Assembly (NCBI GenBank): GCA_947499635.1
Contig: CANMPD010000001.1
Span: forward strand, 248,001-312,000
Reading direction: 5' to 3'
From: an uncultured Paracoccaceae bacterium
Lineage (GTDB): Bacteria; Pseudomonadota; Alphaproteobacteria; Rhodobacterales; Rhodobacteraceae
Length of the DNA stretch: 64,000 nt
Made by a program: the position numbers and the translations under genes. The number at the start of each line of letters is the position of its first letter. Positions within the stretch are counted from its first letter, which is position 1. Below are positions 9,134-18,683 of this stretch, piece by piece. Under the pieces are notes generated by a model. The model was not told the origin of the DNA and did no database searches. It saw only the letters and a list, made by a program, of their open reading frames with translations.

Positions 9134-10006
9134 TCAGCTCAAAGCGCGTAGGCGTTTGATCAAAGCTGACGTATCCCAACGACCGCCACCTAGGTTTTGG
9201 ACGTCTTTGTAAAATTGATCAACCAAAGCAGTCATCGGCAGGCTTGCGCCTACATCCTCTGCGGTATCCAAACAAATTTTCAGATCTTTACGCATCCAAT
9301 CCACTGCAAAACCATGGTCAAATTCATCAGCGAGCATCGTATCTGAACGGTTGGACATTTGCCAACTGCCCGCCGCACCTTGGCTGATCACATCAACCAC
9401 AGCCTGAGCATCGAGACCGGATTTTTCCGCAAAATTAATCGCTTCGCTTAGCCCTTGTACGATACCAGCAATCGCAATTTGATTACACATCTTAGTCATT
9501 TGGCCGGCGCCACTTTCCCCGATGCGCTTGCAAATCCGCGCGTATGCACCAATTATTGGTTCAGCTTTGTGAAAGACTTCAAGATCACCGCCACACATCA
9601 CTGAAAGAACTCCGTTTTCAGCACCTGCTTGTCCCCCTGAAATTGGGGCATCTAAAAAGTGAATATTTTTTTCTTTTCCAATGGCATACAGTTCTTTTGT
9701 GACACGTGCTGAAACCGTAGTGTGATCAATAAAAATTGCGCCTTTGCCCAGAGTAGAAAAAGCGCCATCAACACCCAAACATACCGCACGTAAATCATCG
9801 TCATTGCCGACGCAGCTCATCACAAAATCAGCTCCACGTGCGGCATCCGCAGGAGACGTCGCATAAGTGCCTCCGTAGGTTTCAACCCAGGCCTGTGCCT
9901 TCGATGTGGTGCGGTTGTAAACTGTCACATCATGTCCAGACCGGCACAGGTGTCCGGCCATTGGGCGTCCCATGACGCCCAATCCAAGAAACGCAACCTT
10001 CGCCAT
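9134..10006 (-). CDS. NAD(P)-dependent 3-hydroxyisobutyrate dehydrogenase-family oxidoreductase
   Basis: A 290-residue beta-hydroxyacid dehydrogenase. The dinucleotide-binding glycines are at residues 8, 10 and 13 (FLGLGVMGRPM), the substrate signature follows about residue 120 (DAPISGGQAGAENG), and the catalytic lysine is in GAGQMTKMCNQI. The family includes 3-hydroxyisobutyrate dehydrogenase, tartronate semialdehyde reductase and related enzymes, and the sequence alone does not choose among them. I start at ATG 10006: AGGGGA stands just upstream and the Rossmann fold begins at once; the longer frame to 10045 adds a non-conserved leader. Single gene, divergent from the acylase-family gene. 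Confidence 0.9.
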   Translation of the reverse strand: MAKVAFLGLGVMGRPMAGHLCRSGHDVTVYNRTTSKAQAWVETYGGTYATSPADAARGADFVMSCVGNDDDLRAVCLGVDGAFSTLGKGAIFIDHTTVSARVTKELYAIGKEKNIHFLDAPISGGQAGAENGVLSVMCGGDLEVFHKAEPIIGAYARICKRIGESGAGQMTKMCNQIAIAGIVQGLSEAINFAEKSGLDAQAVVDVISQGAAGSWQMSNRSDTMLADEFDHGFAVDWMRKDLKICLDTAEDVGASLPMTALVDQFYKDVQNLGGGRWDTSALIKRLRALS

Positions 10007-10118
10007 GATCTTTCCCCTTTTCATCATATCGCATATGTTGCGCACACCCTATCAGGCATATAATAATTCGCAATCCGTCCGGGTTTAGGATGCAAGAAAA
10101 TCAAGGGAATTGAGCTAC

Positions 10119-12587
10119 ATGAGACGCCTTTTTAACTGGCTGTTCCGATTAACTGCAGTCGCGATTCTACTCGTGGTAATCCTGTCGGGCTTGGTCTATT
10201 TCCTCGCAGCCCAGTCCCTGCCCAATTATGATAAACAGATCGCCTTACCCGGATTAACGGCTCCAATCGAAATTGTGCGTGATAACGCAAATGTGCCGCA
10301 TGTTTTTGGCAATTTCGGTGCCAGTGATGAAGATGTATATTACGGACTTGGGTATGCCCATGCTCAGGATCGCCTGTGGCAAATGGTGATGATGCGTCGC
10401 ACTGCTCAGGGACGATTGTCAGAGGTTTTGGGAACACGAACAGTCAACATCGATAGTTTCTTGCGCCGTTTGGATATTTATGCGTTGGCTCGCGCCTCAG
10501 TTGAAGATCAGACCGAGGACGCGTTGCGGTCACTTCGCGCCTATTCAGCAGGCGTGAATGCGCGTTTGCTTGAAATTAACGAAAACGCTTTAGGCCGCGG
10601 GGCGCCAGAAATGTTTATTTTTAATGCCCCTATCGCACCTTGGCAGCCTGCGGATAGCATCGCTGTAATGAAGCTGATGGCGCTTGAGTTCACAGGGCAC
10701 ATGCGAGAGGAGATTTTGCGCGCGCAAACATCTCTTGCCTTGAATGATCCTGCACGCTTGCAGGATATCCTACCTGATGCACCCGATACCTCGATCACAA
10801 CACTTCCAAAATACAGTGACCTTTTCCCGGACGTCAAAGGACGCAATTTTGCACAAACAATCAAAGATCCATTGATGCCTGTGGGGGACATAGGTCTGGC
10901 AGGGGCATCTAACGCTTGGGCCGCCGATGCGACACGGTCAGCCAGTGGCGGCACACTACTCGCCAATGACCCGCATGTAGGCTTGTCCGCACCTGGGTTT
11001 TGGTATCTGGCACGGCTTGAGCTTGCGACCGGTGGTGTTATCGGCGGAACAATACCGGGTGTGCCCGCTATTTTAACAGGTCGTTCAGAACGCTTAGGAT
11101 GGGGGGTAACAGCGTCCTATCTTGACGACCAAGATGTGTTTATTGAGCAGCTTAATCCAGATAACCCCAGCCAGTATTTGGGAACAGATGGATACAAACC
11201 CTTTGTCTCACGCCCGTCGATCATTCAGATAAAAGATGCGCCGCCCGTAACACTCACCTTACGTTGGACAGATAATGGGCCAGTTTTACCTGGTACACAG
11301 TTCGGCTTGGCCTCCATCACACCTCCCGGACATGTCGCAAGCCTGAGGTGGACGGCCTTATCCCCGAATGATACCACGATCTCCGCGGCTTTGGAATTGA
11401 TGCGCGCGCAGGATATACCAGATGCGCTCGCCGCAGGACGTGGGGTTGTCGCGCCATCTCTTAATTTGGTGTTAGCTGATCAGGACAGCATTGCCCTTAA
11501 ACTTGTTGGTGCAATGCCAATCCGTGCGACAAATAACCAAAGCCAAGGCCGTTTACCCAATCAAGGTTGGCGTGCCGAAAATAAATGGCAAGGGATTTTT
11601 CCCTATAACGAGAACCCCGAATTTATCGCACCGCAGGGTGGTATTGTGGGGAATACAAATAACAAGCTGGTCGATCGCCCGTTTCCCAATCATGTGTCAT
11701 TTGACTGGGGCGATACGCAACGTATCAATCGCTGGGAACGGTTAATGCAAAGCCGCGAAGTCCATACCAGAGAAAGCTTTATTGAGGCGCAACTTGATAC
11801 AGTATCGTATTCTGCACGCACCTTATTGCCGCTGATCGGCGCCGATTTATGGTATACCAGTGAAGCTGCACCTCAAGGGACAACTCAGGAACGCCGTGCA
11901 ACCGCGTTGTCTTTATTGGCGCAGTGGAATGGTGAAATGAATGAACACCTGCCCGAGCCACTGATCTATGCAAGCTGGCTGCGCGCTTTGCAGAAACGCT
12001 TGATTCTGGATGATTTAGGCCCTCAGGCACAGGCTTTTACACATGCCGATCCACTGTTTATCGAACGCGTGTTTCGGGATGTTGACGGGGCCAGTCAGTG
12101 GTGTGATGTTCGCCAAAGCGCCCCAGTTGAAAGCTGTACTGATATAGCCCGACTTGCCCTGGACGATGCTTTGCTCGAACTCCACGAGACCTATGGTCGT
12201 TCAGTTGAAACACTGCGTTGGGGTGATCTGCACGAAGCACATCACGACCACAAAACCCTAGGTCAAGTTCCGCTCGTGAATTGGTTCGTCAACATCCGTC
12301 AATCCACCAGTGGTGGCGACAACACATTGCAACGTGGAAAAACGTCAGGCACAGGCGAAAACCCATACGAAAACGTTCATGCTGCTGGGTATCGTGGTGT
12401 GTATGATTTCGCAGATCCAGACAGTTCAGTTTTTGCTATCGCAACTGGTCAATCAGGGCATTTTCTATCGCGCTACTATGATGATATGTCACAGCTGTGG
12501 CGTCGTGGAGAATATATTCCGATGTCATTGGATGAAGGTCTCGCCCGTGCCGCAGCAGTTGGGGTCACGCGAATTGATCCGCGCTGA
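10119..12587 (+). CDS. Penicillin acylase family protein
   Basis: An 822-residue N-terminal-nucleophile hydrolase. One N-terminal membrane or signal helix (LTAVAILLVVILSGLVYFLAA) places it in the periplasm or the outer leaflet of the inner membrane. The precursor would cut itself before the serine in GASNAWAADATRS (about residue 265-270), making that serine the catalytic N-terminus of the beta chain; the following GGTLLANDPHVGLSAPGFWY and later QDVFIEQLNPDNP are typical. Substrates in this family include penicillins, cyclic imides and acyl-homoserine lactones, so quorum-signal quenching is possible but not shown. ATG 10119 has AAGGGA 10 bases upstream; a TTG at 10110 is too close to that site. 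Confidence 0.9.
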   Translation: MRRLFNWLFRLTAVAILLVVILSGLVYFLAAQSLPNYDKQIALPGLTAPIEIVRDNANVPHVFGNFGASDEDVYYGLGYAHAQDRLWQMVMMRRTAQGRLSEVLGTRTVNIDSFLRRLDIYALARASVEDQTEDALRSLRAYSAGVNARLLEINENALGRGAPEMFIFNAPIAPWQPADSIAVMKLMALEFTGHMREEILRAQTSLALNDPARLQDILPDAPDTSITTLPKYSDLFPDVKGRNFAQTIKDPLMPVGDIGLAGASNAWAADATRSASGGTLLANDPHVGLSAPGFWYLARLELATGGVIGGTIPGVPAILTGRSERLGWGVTASYLDDQDVFIEQLNPDNPSQYLGTDGYKPFVSRPSIIQIKDAPPVTLTLRWTDNGPVLPGTQFGLASITPPGHVASLRWTALSPNDTTISAALELMRAQDIPDALAAGRGVVAPSLNLVLADQDSIALKLVGAMPIRATNNQSQGRLPNQGWRAENKWQGIFPYNENPEFIAPQGGIVGNTNNKLVDRPFPNHVSFDWGDTQRINRWERLMQSREVHTRESFIEAQLDTVSYSARTLLPLIGADLWYTSEAAPQGTTQERRATALSLLAQWNGEMNEHLPEPLIYASWLRALQKRLILDDLGPQAQAFTHADPLFIERVFRDVDGASQWCDVRQSAPVESCTDIARLALDDALLELHETYGRSVETLRWGDLHEAHHDHKTLGQVPLVNWFVNIRQSTSGGDNTLQRGKTSGTGENPYENVHAAGYRGVYDFADPDSSVFAIATGQSGHFLSRYYDDMSQLWRRGEYIPMSLDEGLARAAAVGVTRIDPR

Positions 12588-12599
12588 CCTCATCAATTG

Positions 12600-12623
12600 A
12601 GCGCGGCACGCGCTTATTGTTTA
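12600..12623 (+). terminator. Weak hairpin between the acylase-family gene and hflX
   Basis: AGCGCG (12600-12605) pairs with CGCGCT (12609-12614) around GCA, followed by TTATTGTTT. The stem is short and the T-run broken. It lies between convergent stop codons, so a terminator is likely by position only. Confidence 0.35.
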
Positions 12624-13892
12624 CAATGCAGCGAATTTCGCCTTTTGCCGTTCGCTCCAGACCACCTGAAGAACAAAGCCATCCTCAGTTTGTTCTTCAG
12701 ACTTCACAATGTCTTCTTTGAATAACCATGCCCGTTCACGTCCTTGCGAAAACTCCAAGGTTAACTCTTCGTGGCGGCGGACACCTTGCAGTTTTGTAGC
12801 AATGTCATCAAGCAACGACGCAAGGCCATCTCCGGTTAACGCAGAAACCACATGTAGATCGTCTTGACGTTCTGCCCGTAACTTACAGGCATCCGCATCG
12901 TTCGGTGAAAGCAGATCTAGTTTGTTCCACACTTCGATTTGAAGCCGAGAGTCATCAACCCCAAGTGAAGCCAAAATCGTCTCGACGTCCTTCGCTTGGT
13001 TTTCACTCTCGTCGTGACTGATGTCTCGTACGTGTAAAATAATGTCCGCAGCTAAAACTTCTTCCAATGTTGCTCGAAACGCTGCAACGAGCTCGGTAGG
13101 TAATTCAGAAATAAAACCAACCGTATCGGACATAATGATTTCTGGGCCATCCGGCAGAACAACACGGCGCATCGTTGGGTCAAGGGTCGCAAAAAGCATA
13201 TCTTTGGCCATAACATCTGCACCGGTTAAGCGATTGAAAAGAGTTGATTTCCCCGCGTTCGTATAGCCAACCAATGCCACGATGGGATACGGAACCTTGG
13301 CCCGCGCTGCGCGGTGCAAAGTGCGCGTTTTTACCACTTTTTCAAGCTGGCGGCGCAAACGTACCAATTGATCATCAATTGCACGACGATCTGCTTCGAT
13401 TTGAGTTTCTCCGGGTCCCCCCACAAATCCCAAACCGCCGCGCTGGCGTTCCAAGTGTGTCCACGCACGCACCAAACGGGTTCTTTGATAACTCAATGCA
13501 GCCATTTCGACTTGCAACACACCTTCACGGGTGCGGGCACGATCCGAGAAAATTTCAAGGATGAGGCCAGTTCGATCTAGAAGTTTAACCTTCCAGGCTT
13601 TCTCGAGATTCCGCTGTTGAACGGGGGACACAGGCCCGTCAATCAGAACCAGATCAATCTCGTTTTCCTTTAAGATCGCTGCCAGTTCCTCAATTTTACC
13701 GGAGCCAAACAACATCCCAGCATGCGCTTTGGGCAAACGCACAACATTTGACCCGATCACATCGAGATCAGGAAGAGCGGAAGCAAGCGCAACACCCTCT
13801 TGGCAGGCTGCCTGCGGATTACGGCGAGCCCTATCTGACTTGATCTCTGGATGCAGAACCCAAGCGCGGGTTCGCGTCCGCTCATGCTCCAT
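12621..13892 (-). CDS. hflX: GTPase HflX
   Basis: A 423-residue ribosome-associated GTPase of the OBG-HflX group, which in E. coli splits stalled or heat-damaged 70S ribosomes. The N-terminal HflX domain (VVRLPKAHAGMLFGSGKIEEL) precedes a helical linker with LERQRGGLGFVGGPGETQIE and the G domain: G1 GYTNAGKSTLFNRL, G3 SDTVGF, G4 NKLD. The start is ATG 13892, whose A is also the last base of the hfq stop codon (TGATG), so translation is probably coupled to hfq. An in-frame TTG one codon earlier is possible. The hfq-hflX pairing is widely conserved. Confidence 0.96.
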   Translation of the reverse strand: MEHERTRTRAWVLHPEIKSDRARRNPQAACQEGVALASALPDLDVIGSNVVRLPKAHAGMLFGSGKIEELAAILKENEIDLVLIDGPVSPVQQRNLEKAWKVKLLDRTGLILEIFSDRARTREGVLQVEMAALSYQRTRLVRAWTHLERQRGGLGFVGGPGETQIEADRRAIDDQLVRLRRQLEKVVKTRTLHRAARAKVPYPIVALVGYTNAGKSTLFNRLTGADVMAKDMLFATLDPTMRRVVLPDGPEIIMSDTVGFISELPTELVAAFRATLEEVLAADIILHVRDISHDESENQAKDVETILASLGVDDSRLQIEVWNKLDLLSPNDADACKLRAERQDDLHVVSALTGDGLASLLDDIATKLQGVRRHEELTLEFSQGRERAWLFKEDIVKSEEQTEDGFVLQVVWSERQKAKFAAL

Positions 13893-14131
13893 CAATTGGC
13901 GTCTTCGCCTTCATACAGGCTAATAGGCTGAGCTGGCATTATCGTCGAAATCGCATGTTTATAAACAAGCTGTGATTGACCATCGCGGCGCAACAACACA
14001 CAGAAATTATCAAACCAAGTGATTACACCCTGCAGCTTCACACCGTTGATAAGAAAGATTGTTACAGGAACTTTGGTTTTGCGAACGTGGTTCAGGAATG
14101 CATCCTGAAGATTCTGTCTGTCCGAAGCCAT
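13892..14131 (-). CDS. hfq: RNA chaperone Hfq
   Basis: A 79-residue Sm-fold protein that forms a hexameric ring and pairs small RNAs with messages. Both Sm motifs are visible: Sm1 in [20 protein letters not shown] and [11 protein letters not shown], and Sm2 with the family's YKHAIST. The Q8-equivalent region reads [12 protein letters not shown]. The acidic tail is short, typical of alphaproteobacteria. It sits between trkH and hflX at the end of the ntr-trk block, overlapping hflX by one base. The 127 bases upstream could hold its own promoter. Confidence 0.98.
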   Translation of the reverse strand: MASDRQNLQDAFLNHVRKTKVPVTIFLINGVKLQGVITWFDNFCVLLRRDGQSQLVYKHAISTIMPAQPISLYEGEDAN

Positions 14132-14258
14132 TTGTTTTTATCTCACTTTGTTTTGGAGTACCCCCTGGCCGGAGCACCTCTTTAGCTTGAGTATGACGGT
14201 TGTTTTGCAAGGTTGCCAGTATAAAACAACAATTTTAAATGCTGCAGCACCAAGTGTG

Positions 14259-15800
14259 TCAACTTCGCCAGAGGTTTGGAGACAAAAGTGCAATAATAGC
14301 TAAAGTTTCTAAACGCCCAAGAACCATTGCAAAACACAAGATAAGTTTAGCCGTGGTCTCCAATAACCCTAAATCAATCGGCGTATTGCCCGCTATGTCT
14401 GTCAAAGGACCTGTCGTAGACAAAGTCGCAACGGTCAGGATTAAGGCATCCTCAAACGAGATCCCTGTTGCGGACAATGCAATACTGATCACTGCGAGAG
14501 ATAAGGCAAAAAGCATAAAAAAGACCCAAGCGACGTAGGCTCCGTTGCTTTGCAAACGGCGATTGCGTCGTGTTAGGCTGCTGACGGAATTGGGCATGGT
14601 CAACAATTCCATCTCTCGTAATCCATTTAAATAAAGTGCGTAAACGCGCAGTAATTTCACGCCGCCAGCCGTTGTTGCAACGCCGCCGCCCATAAGCGCG
14701 AGCCCCATCAAAATCATCCCTGGCGTCTGTAAGCCGGACCATTGTTGTGCAGCCGCCCAATGTGCACTTTCAAAGCCAGTGGTTGTCAGAAAGGCAGTTA
14801 CGGTAAAAATAGCGCCCCATAACGACGAGATAGCCAAGCCAAAATTATCAGCGCTGTCGACTTCGAATGTGGCGAGCCAATGACGCAGGAACAGTAAAAT
14901 AGGCACAGCGATAATAATCAGAATACCAGTGCGAAACTCCGGGTCTAAATCCAATCGATTGGTGCCGACACCAATTGTATCGCTAGAAAATGTCAGGCGC
15001 GATAACGCAAACAGCATAAAGAGAAATATAACAAATTCCGCGGCAAATCCGCCCTGCCCGTTTGCCAAGCCTCCGATCGAAGAAATACCTGAGGTTGCCA
15101 TCACCGACATCGCGTGCACTGTCGCTGTCAACGTCCGCTCTCCACTGAGAACCAAGAGTAACATAAGCGCAAAAGTCAGGCCAATGTAGACGGGAAACAA
15201 CGCGCGACAGACCACTATTAGTTTGCGGTGACTTGCATCGTCACGGCGGGCCTCCTGTGATCCATTTCCCAACCCCTCGCCAGGTTCCGCACGTGCTGTA
15301 ACTTCAAAACCACCCAAAGATAACGGAGCCATAACCGCAGATGCGGCAATCCACATAAATAAACCACCCAGCCATGCAACCAGGGCACGCCATAAGTGTA
15401 TGCTTTCCGGTAACCTTTCAGGAGCGGAATACAAATTTGCGCCCGTTGTCGTTAGCGCGCTGACCATATCAAAATAGGCATTGATATAGGTGGTATTTTG
15501 CAAAGCATCCTGAACAGGGATCGCAAGGAATAGCGGCAAAAACACAAAGGTGGCCAAGAGAGTCATCAACTGTCCAGGCATGCCGTGCTTTGGTTGACGG
15601 TTAACGACTGAAAACCCAATAAAGACAACGCCAATCCCCCCAGCCAGCCCCGCATAAAAGAAACTACGAGAGGTTTGATGGTCGTCGACAATTAATGCAT
15701 GGACAGCGGGAAGCCACATGGCCAACGAAAAGCCACCCCAAATCAGCAACAGCAGAGGCAATCGCAAAATACCCCGCGTTGGTATGCGTTTGCGCGCCAT
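14259..15800 (-). CDS. trkH: Trk/Ktr-type potassium uptake channel subunit TrkH
   Basis: A 513-residue inner-membrane protein with repeated membrane-pore-membrane units that conducts potassium. Selectivity-filter segments with the family's Thr-Thr-Gly pattern are seen at ALTTTGANLYSAPERLPESI, ATSGISSIGG, TTTGFESAHW and ATLSTTGPLTD, one per repeat. Basic start MARKRIPTRG. It begins one base after the trkA stop codon, so the channel and its gating subunit are translated together. In Rhodobacterales this pair follows ntrYX. Confidence 0.95.
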   Translation of the reverse strand: MARKRIPTRGILRLPLLLLIWGGFSLAMWLPAVHALIVDDHQTSRSFFYAGLAGGIGVVFIGFSVVNRQPKHGMPGQLMTLLATFVFLPLFLAIPVQDALQNTTYINAYFDMVSALTTTGANLYSAPERLPESIHLWRALVAWLGGLFMWIAASAVMAPLSLGGFEVTARAEPGEGLGNGSQEARRDDASHRKLIVVCRALFPVYIGLTFALMLLLVLSGERTLTATVHAMSVMATSGISSIGGLANGQGGFAAEFVIFLFMLFALSRLTFSSDTIGVGTNRLDLDPEFRTGILIIIAVPILLFLRHWLATFEVDSADNFGLAISSLWGAIFTVTAFLTTTGFESAHWAAAQQWSGLQTPGMILMGLALMGGGVATTAGGVKLLRVYALYLNGLREMELLTMPNSVSSLTRRNRRLQSNGAYVAWVFFMLFALSLAVISIALSATGISFEDALILTVATLSTTGPLTDIAGNTPIDLGLLETTAKLILCFAMVLGRLETLAIIALLSPNLWRS

Positions 15801-15801
15801 T

Positions 15802-17178
15802 CTAGAAGTAATCGATGGAAACTTGCATCAACCGTTCCACCTCATGAACATCTGCAGCCATGACAAAAAGAGCAATCGTATCACCGGCTTCAATGCGCAA
15901 GCCACCATTTGGGCGTAAAACTTTACCATCTTTTGCGACGGCTCCAACCAAGACGCCCTCGGGGAAATCGATCTCGGAAATGGTTTTGCCAGCCATAGGC
16001 GAGGTTGATAGAACCTCGGTTTCGATAACCTCCGCTTCGGCATCACCAATGGAATAGACTTGGCGAATACGGCCATAGCGCATATGGCGTAAAATCGAAC
16101 TGACCGTTGTCGCACGTGGATTAATATGCGCATCAATACCAAGGTGGGATAGCAACGGCAGCAAAGTCGGATCGTTAATCAACGCGACCGTAAAAGGACA
16201 ACCTTCAGCTTTAGCCCGCACCGCCGCAAGGATATTGGTCTTGTCATCATCCGTCACCGCCAGCATCGCATCGGCTTTCTCGATACCGGCTTCCAGCATC
16301 AGACTTCGATCTAAACCATCGCCGTTAAGGACGATTGTTCGCTCGAGAGATTCCGCAGCTTTTTCAGCGCATTTACGATTTTTCTCGATAATTTTAGCAC
16401 GCGTTCGCCCTGTACGACCTTCAATTGCCTTGGCGACTTCCAAACCAACATTTCCACCCCCGACAAGTACAATCCGGTCCTGACGTTTTTCTGTTTTACC
16501 AAAGACTTCCATGGTGCGGCGCACATCATCCGCATGACAAAACAAATAAGCGGAATCGCCAACAAAAAGCTGATCACCTGGCCCTGGCGAAAACAGCGTA
16601 CCTTCGCGACGAATACCAACCACCATCACCCGTAGCGTTGAAAACAGCTCTGTCAGTTGGCGTAACGCCGTATTCACAATTGGGCAGTCATCATCTAAAT
16701 GCACCCCTAAAAGCTGTGCATTTCCGCCCATAAAGACTTCGGTATCAAAGGCTGCTGGTGCACGCAGACGTTGCATGGCAGCGGCGGCCACTTCACGTTC
16801 GGGGCTGATGACGACATCGATAGGCAGATGATCACGGCGGTATAAATCTGAATAAATCGCGTTAAGGTAATTCTTAGCGCGCAGTCGCGCAATCTTACGC
16901 TGAATTCCAAACACGGAATGAGCAACCTGACATGTCACCATATTGACTTCGTCAGAATGAGTGGCTGCGATAATCATATCTGCGTCGCGCGCGCCCGCCC
17001 GGTCCAAAACATCTGGAAATGATGCAAATCCCGCAACCCCTTGAACATCCAGCGTATCTGTAGCGCGCCGCACCAGATCAGGGTTGTTGTCAACAACTGT
17101 AATATCATTGTTTTCGGCCGAAAGATGACGTGCAATTTGCCACCCAACTTGACCGGCACCACAGATGATAACTTTCAT
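15802..17178 (-). CDS. trkA: Trk system potassium-uptake regulator TrkA
   Basis: A 458-residue cytosolic ring protein that gates TrkH. It has two RCK halves, each with a Rossmann NAD-binding part and a TrkA_C part: the first starts MKVIICGAGQVGWQIARHLS, the second near RIVLVGGGNVGLEVAKAIEG. The C-terminal TrkA_C region (GVLVGAVAKDGKVLRPNGGL) is intact. I use ATG 17178, where the Rossmann strand begins; the frame extends to 17229 but the added residues are unrelated to the family. About 95 bases separate it from ntrX upstream, so it may be read through from the ntr genes. Confidence 0.95.
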   Translation of the reverse strand: MKVIICGAGQVGWQIARHLSAENNDITVVDNNPDLVRRATDTLDVQGVAGFASFPDVLDRAGARDADMIIAATHSDEVNMVTCQVAHSVFGIQRKIARLRAKNYLNAIYSDLYRRDHLPIDVVISPEREVAAAAMQRLRAPAAFDTEVFMGGNAQLLGVHLDDDCPIVNTALRQLTELFSTLRVMVVGIRREGTLFSPGPGDQLFVGDSAYLFCHADDVRRTMEVFGKTEKRQDRIVLVGGGNVGLEVAKAIEGRTGRTRAKIIEKNRKCAEKAAESLERTIVLNGDGLDRSLMLEAGIEKADAMLAVTDDDKTNILAAVRAKAEGCPFTVALINDPTLLPLLSHLGIDAHINPRATTVSSILRHMRYGRIRQVYSIGDAEAEVIETEVLSTSPMAGKTISEIDFPEGVLVGAVAKDGKVLRPNGGLRIEAGDTIALFVMAADVHEVERLMQVSIDYF

Positions 17179-17273
17179 GACATCGCTCCTCAGGCCACGA
17201 TTGCACAAGATTGAATGGCAGAGGCACAAAGGCAGGTCAATTCAAATGTCCTACCTTTATAGCGATAATACCG

Positions 17274-18683
17274 CTAGACGAGATCTTCTTCGGCATCCAC
17301 GCGTGCCACACGGCCAGCCCCTTTATTACCAGTCACAACACCCAAAGATTTGAGTTTGCGATGCAGTGCGGACCGTTCCATGCCAACAAATGCGGCTGTT
17401 CGCGAAATATTGCCGCCAAAGCGATTAATCTGTGTCAGCAAATATTCGCGTTCAAAGGCCTCACGTGCTTCGCGCAACGGCAGCGTTGCCAATGCACCAG
17501 CCAAGACGACCCGCCCTTCGGCATCAACTTTTTCTTCGTCTCTTGGTAAATCTTTTGCATGGATCGGACCCGTTCCATCGCCAAGGATCAAAACCCGCTC
17601 GACCATGTTTTTCAGTTGCCGCACATTGCCTGGCCACATCATGGTTTGTAACAGTGCCAAGGCATCTTCGGTCAACTCGCGAATGGGCAAACCCTGTGCT
17701 GCGTTGAATTGTGTCATGAAGTAAGACACCAGATCCGGAATATCTTCGCGGCGGTCCGAGAGCGAAGGAACCTTGATTGGTACAACGTTCAAACGATGGT
17801 ACAATTCCTGCCGGAAGCGGCCTTCCATAATTTCTTGTTCTAAATCTTTGTTGGTTGCAGAAATAACCCGCAAATCAACTTTGATAACCTCGTTTCCGCC
17901 CACGCGCATGAATTTTTGATCGACGAGAACCCGCAGAATTTTGGATTGTGTGCCTAACGGCATGTCTGCGATTTCATCAAAGAAGATCACTCCACCGTCT
18001 GCCTGTTCCAACAGGCCAGGTTCTACTTCGTCATTTTTGTTTTCATGACCAAACAGCTCTGCTTCCATACGATCGGGGGCAATGCTGGCGCAATTTACGA
18101 CAACAAACGGCGCCGAAGCCCGATTAGAGTTTGCATGGACATAACGCGCAGCAACTTCTTTTCCACTTCCGGCAGGGCCACTCAGCATGACTCGCCCATT
18201 AGACTTTGTTACTTTATCTAACTGACCCAACAGGTTTTTAAACACTGCAGACTGACCAATCATCTCTGTCGGTCCAGTGTCTTTTTTGCGTAGGTCTACA
18301 TTTTCACGCCGCAACCGCGAGGTTTCCATCGCCCGCCGGATTACCACCATCAGCTGATCAATGTTAAAGGGCTTTTCGATAAAATCATAAGCGCCCTGTT
18401 TGATCGCCGCGACAGCAATCTCAACATTGCCATGCCCTGAAATAATGACAACTGGAACGTCTGGGTATTCTTTTTTGGCCACTTTCAGGATGTCGATCCC
18501 GTCCATGTTGCTGTCTTTCAACCAAATATCAAGGATCAACAGTGCAGGCGTTGCCGTCTCTAACTGCGTCATGCACTCGTCTGAATTCGCAGCTTTGCGA
18601 GCAGAATAGCCTTCGTCTTCAAGAATATCCGCGATTAGCTCACGGATGTCACGTTCATCATCAACAATCAGAATATCACTCAT
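17274..18683 (-). CDS. ntrX: Nitrogen response regulator NtrX, lacking GAFTGA
   Basis: A 469-residue response regulator partnered with the NtrY kinase. Receiver domain with phospho-acceptor Asp52 (LLILDIWLKD); AAA+ domain with Walker A GPAGSGKE (169-176) and Walker B GGVIFFDEI (about 230-238); Fis-type helix-turn-helix at the C-terminus (GGNISRTAAFVGMERSALHRKLKSLG). After ELFGHE (209-214) the sequence goes to NKNDEVEPGLLEQADGG, so the GAFTGA loop that touches sigma-54 is missing. It therefore probably does not activate sigma-54 promoters in the standard way. Start overlaps the ntrY stop by 4 bases. Confidence 0.95.
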   Translation of the reverse strand: MSDILIVDDERDIRELIADILEDEGYSARKAANSDECMTQLETATPALLILDIWLKDSNMDGIDILKVAKKEYPDVPVVIISGHGNVEIAVAAIKQGAYDFIEKPFNIDQLMVVIRRAMETSRLRRENVDLRKKDTGPTEMIGQSAVFKNLLGQLDKVTKSNGRVMLSGPAGSGKEVAARYVHANSNRASAPFVVVNCASIAPDRMEAELFGHENKNDEVEPGLLEQADGGVIFFDEIADMPLGTQSKILRVLVDQKFMRVGGNEVIKVDLRVISATNKDLEQEIMEGRFRQELYHRLNVVPIKVPSLSDRREDIPDLVSYFMTQFNAAQGLPIRELTEDALALLQTMMWPGNVRQLKNMVERVLILGDGTGPIHAKDLPRDEEKVDAEGRVVLAGALATLPLREAREAFEREYLLTQINRFGGNISRTAAFVGMERSALHRKLKSLGVVTGNKGAGRVARVDAEEDLV

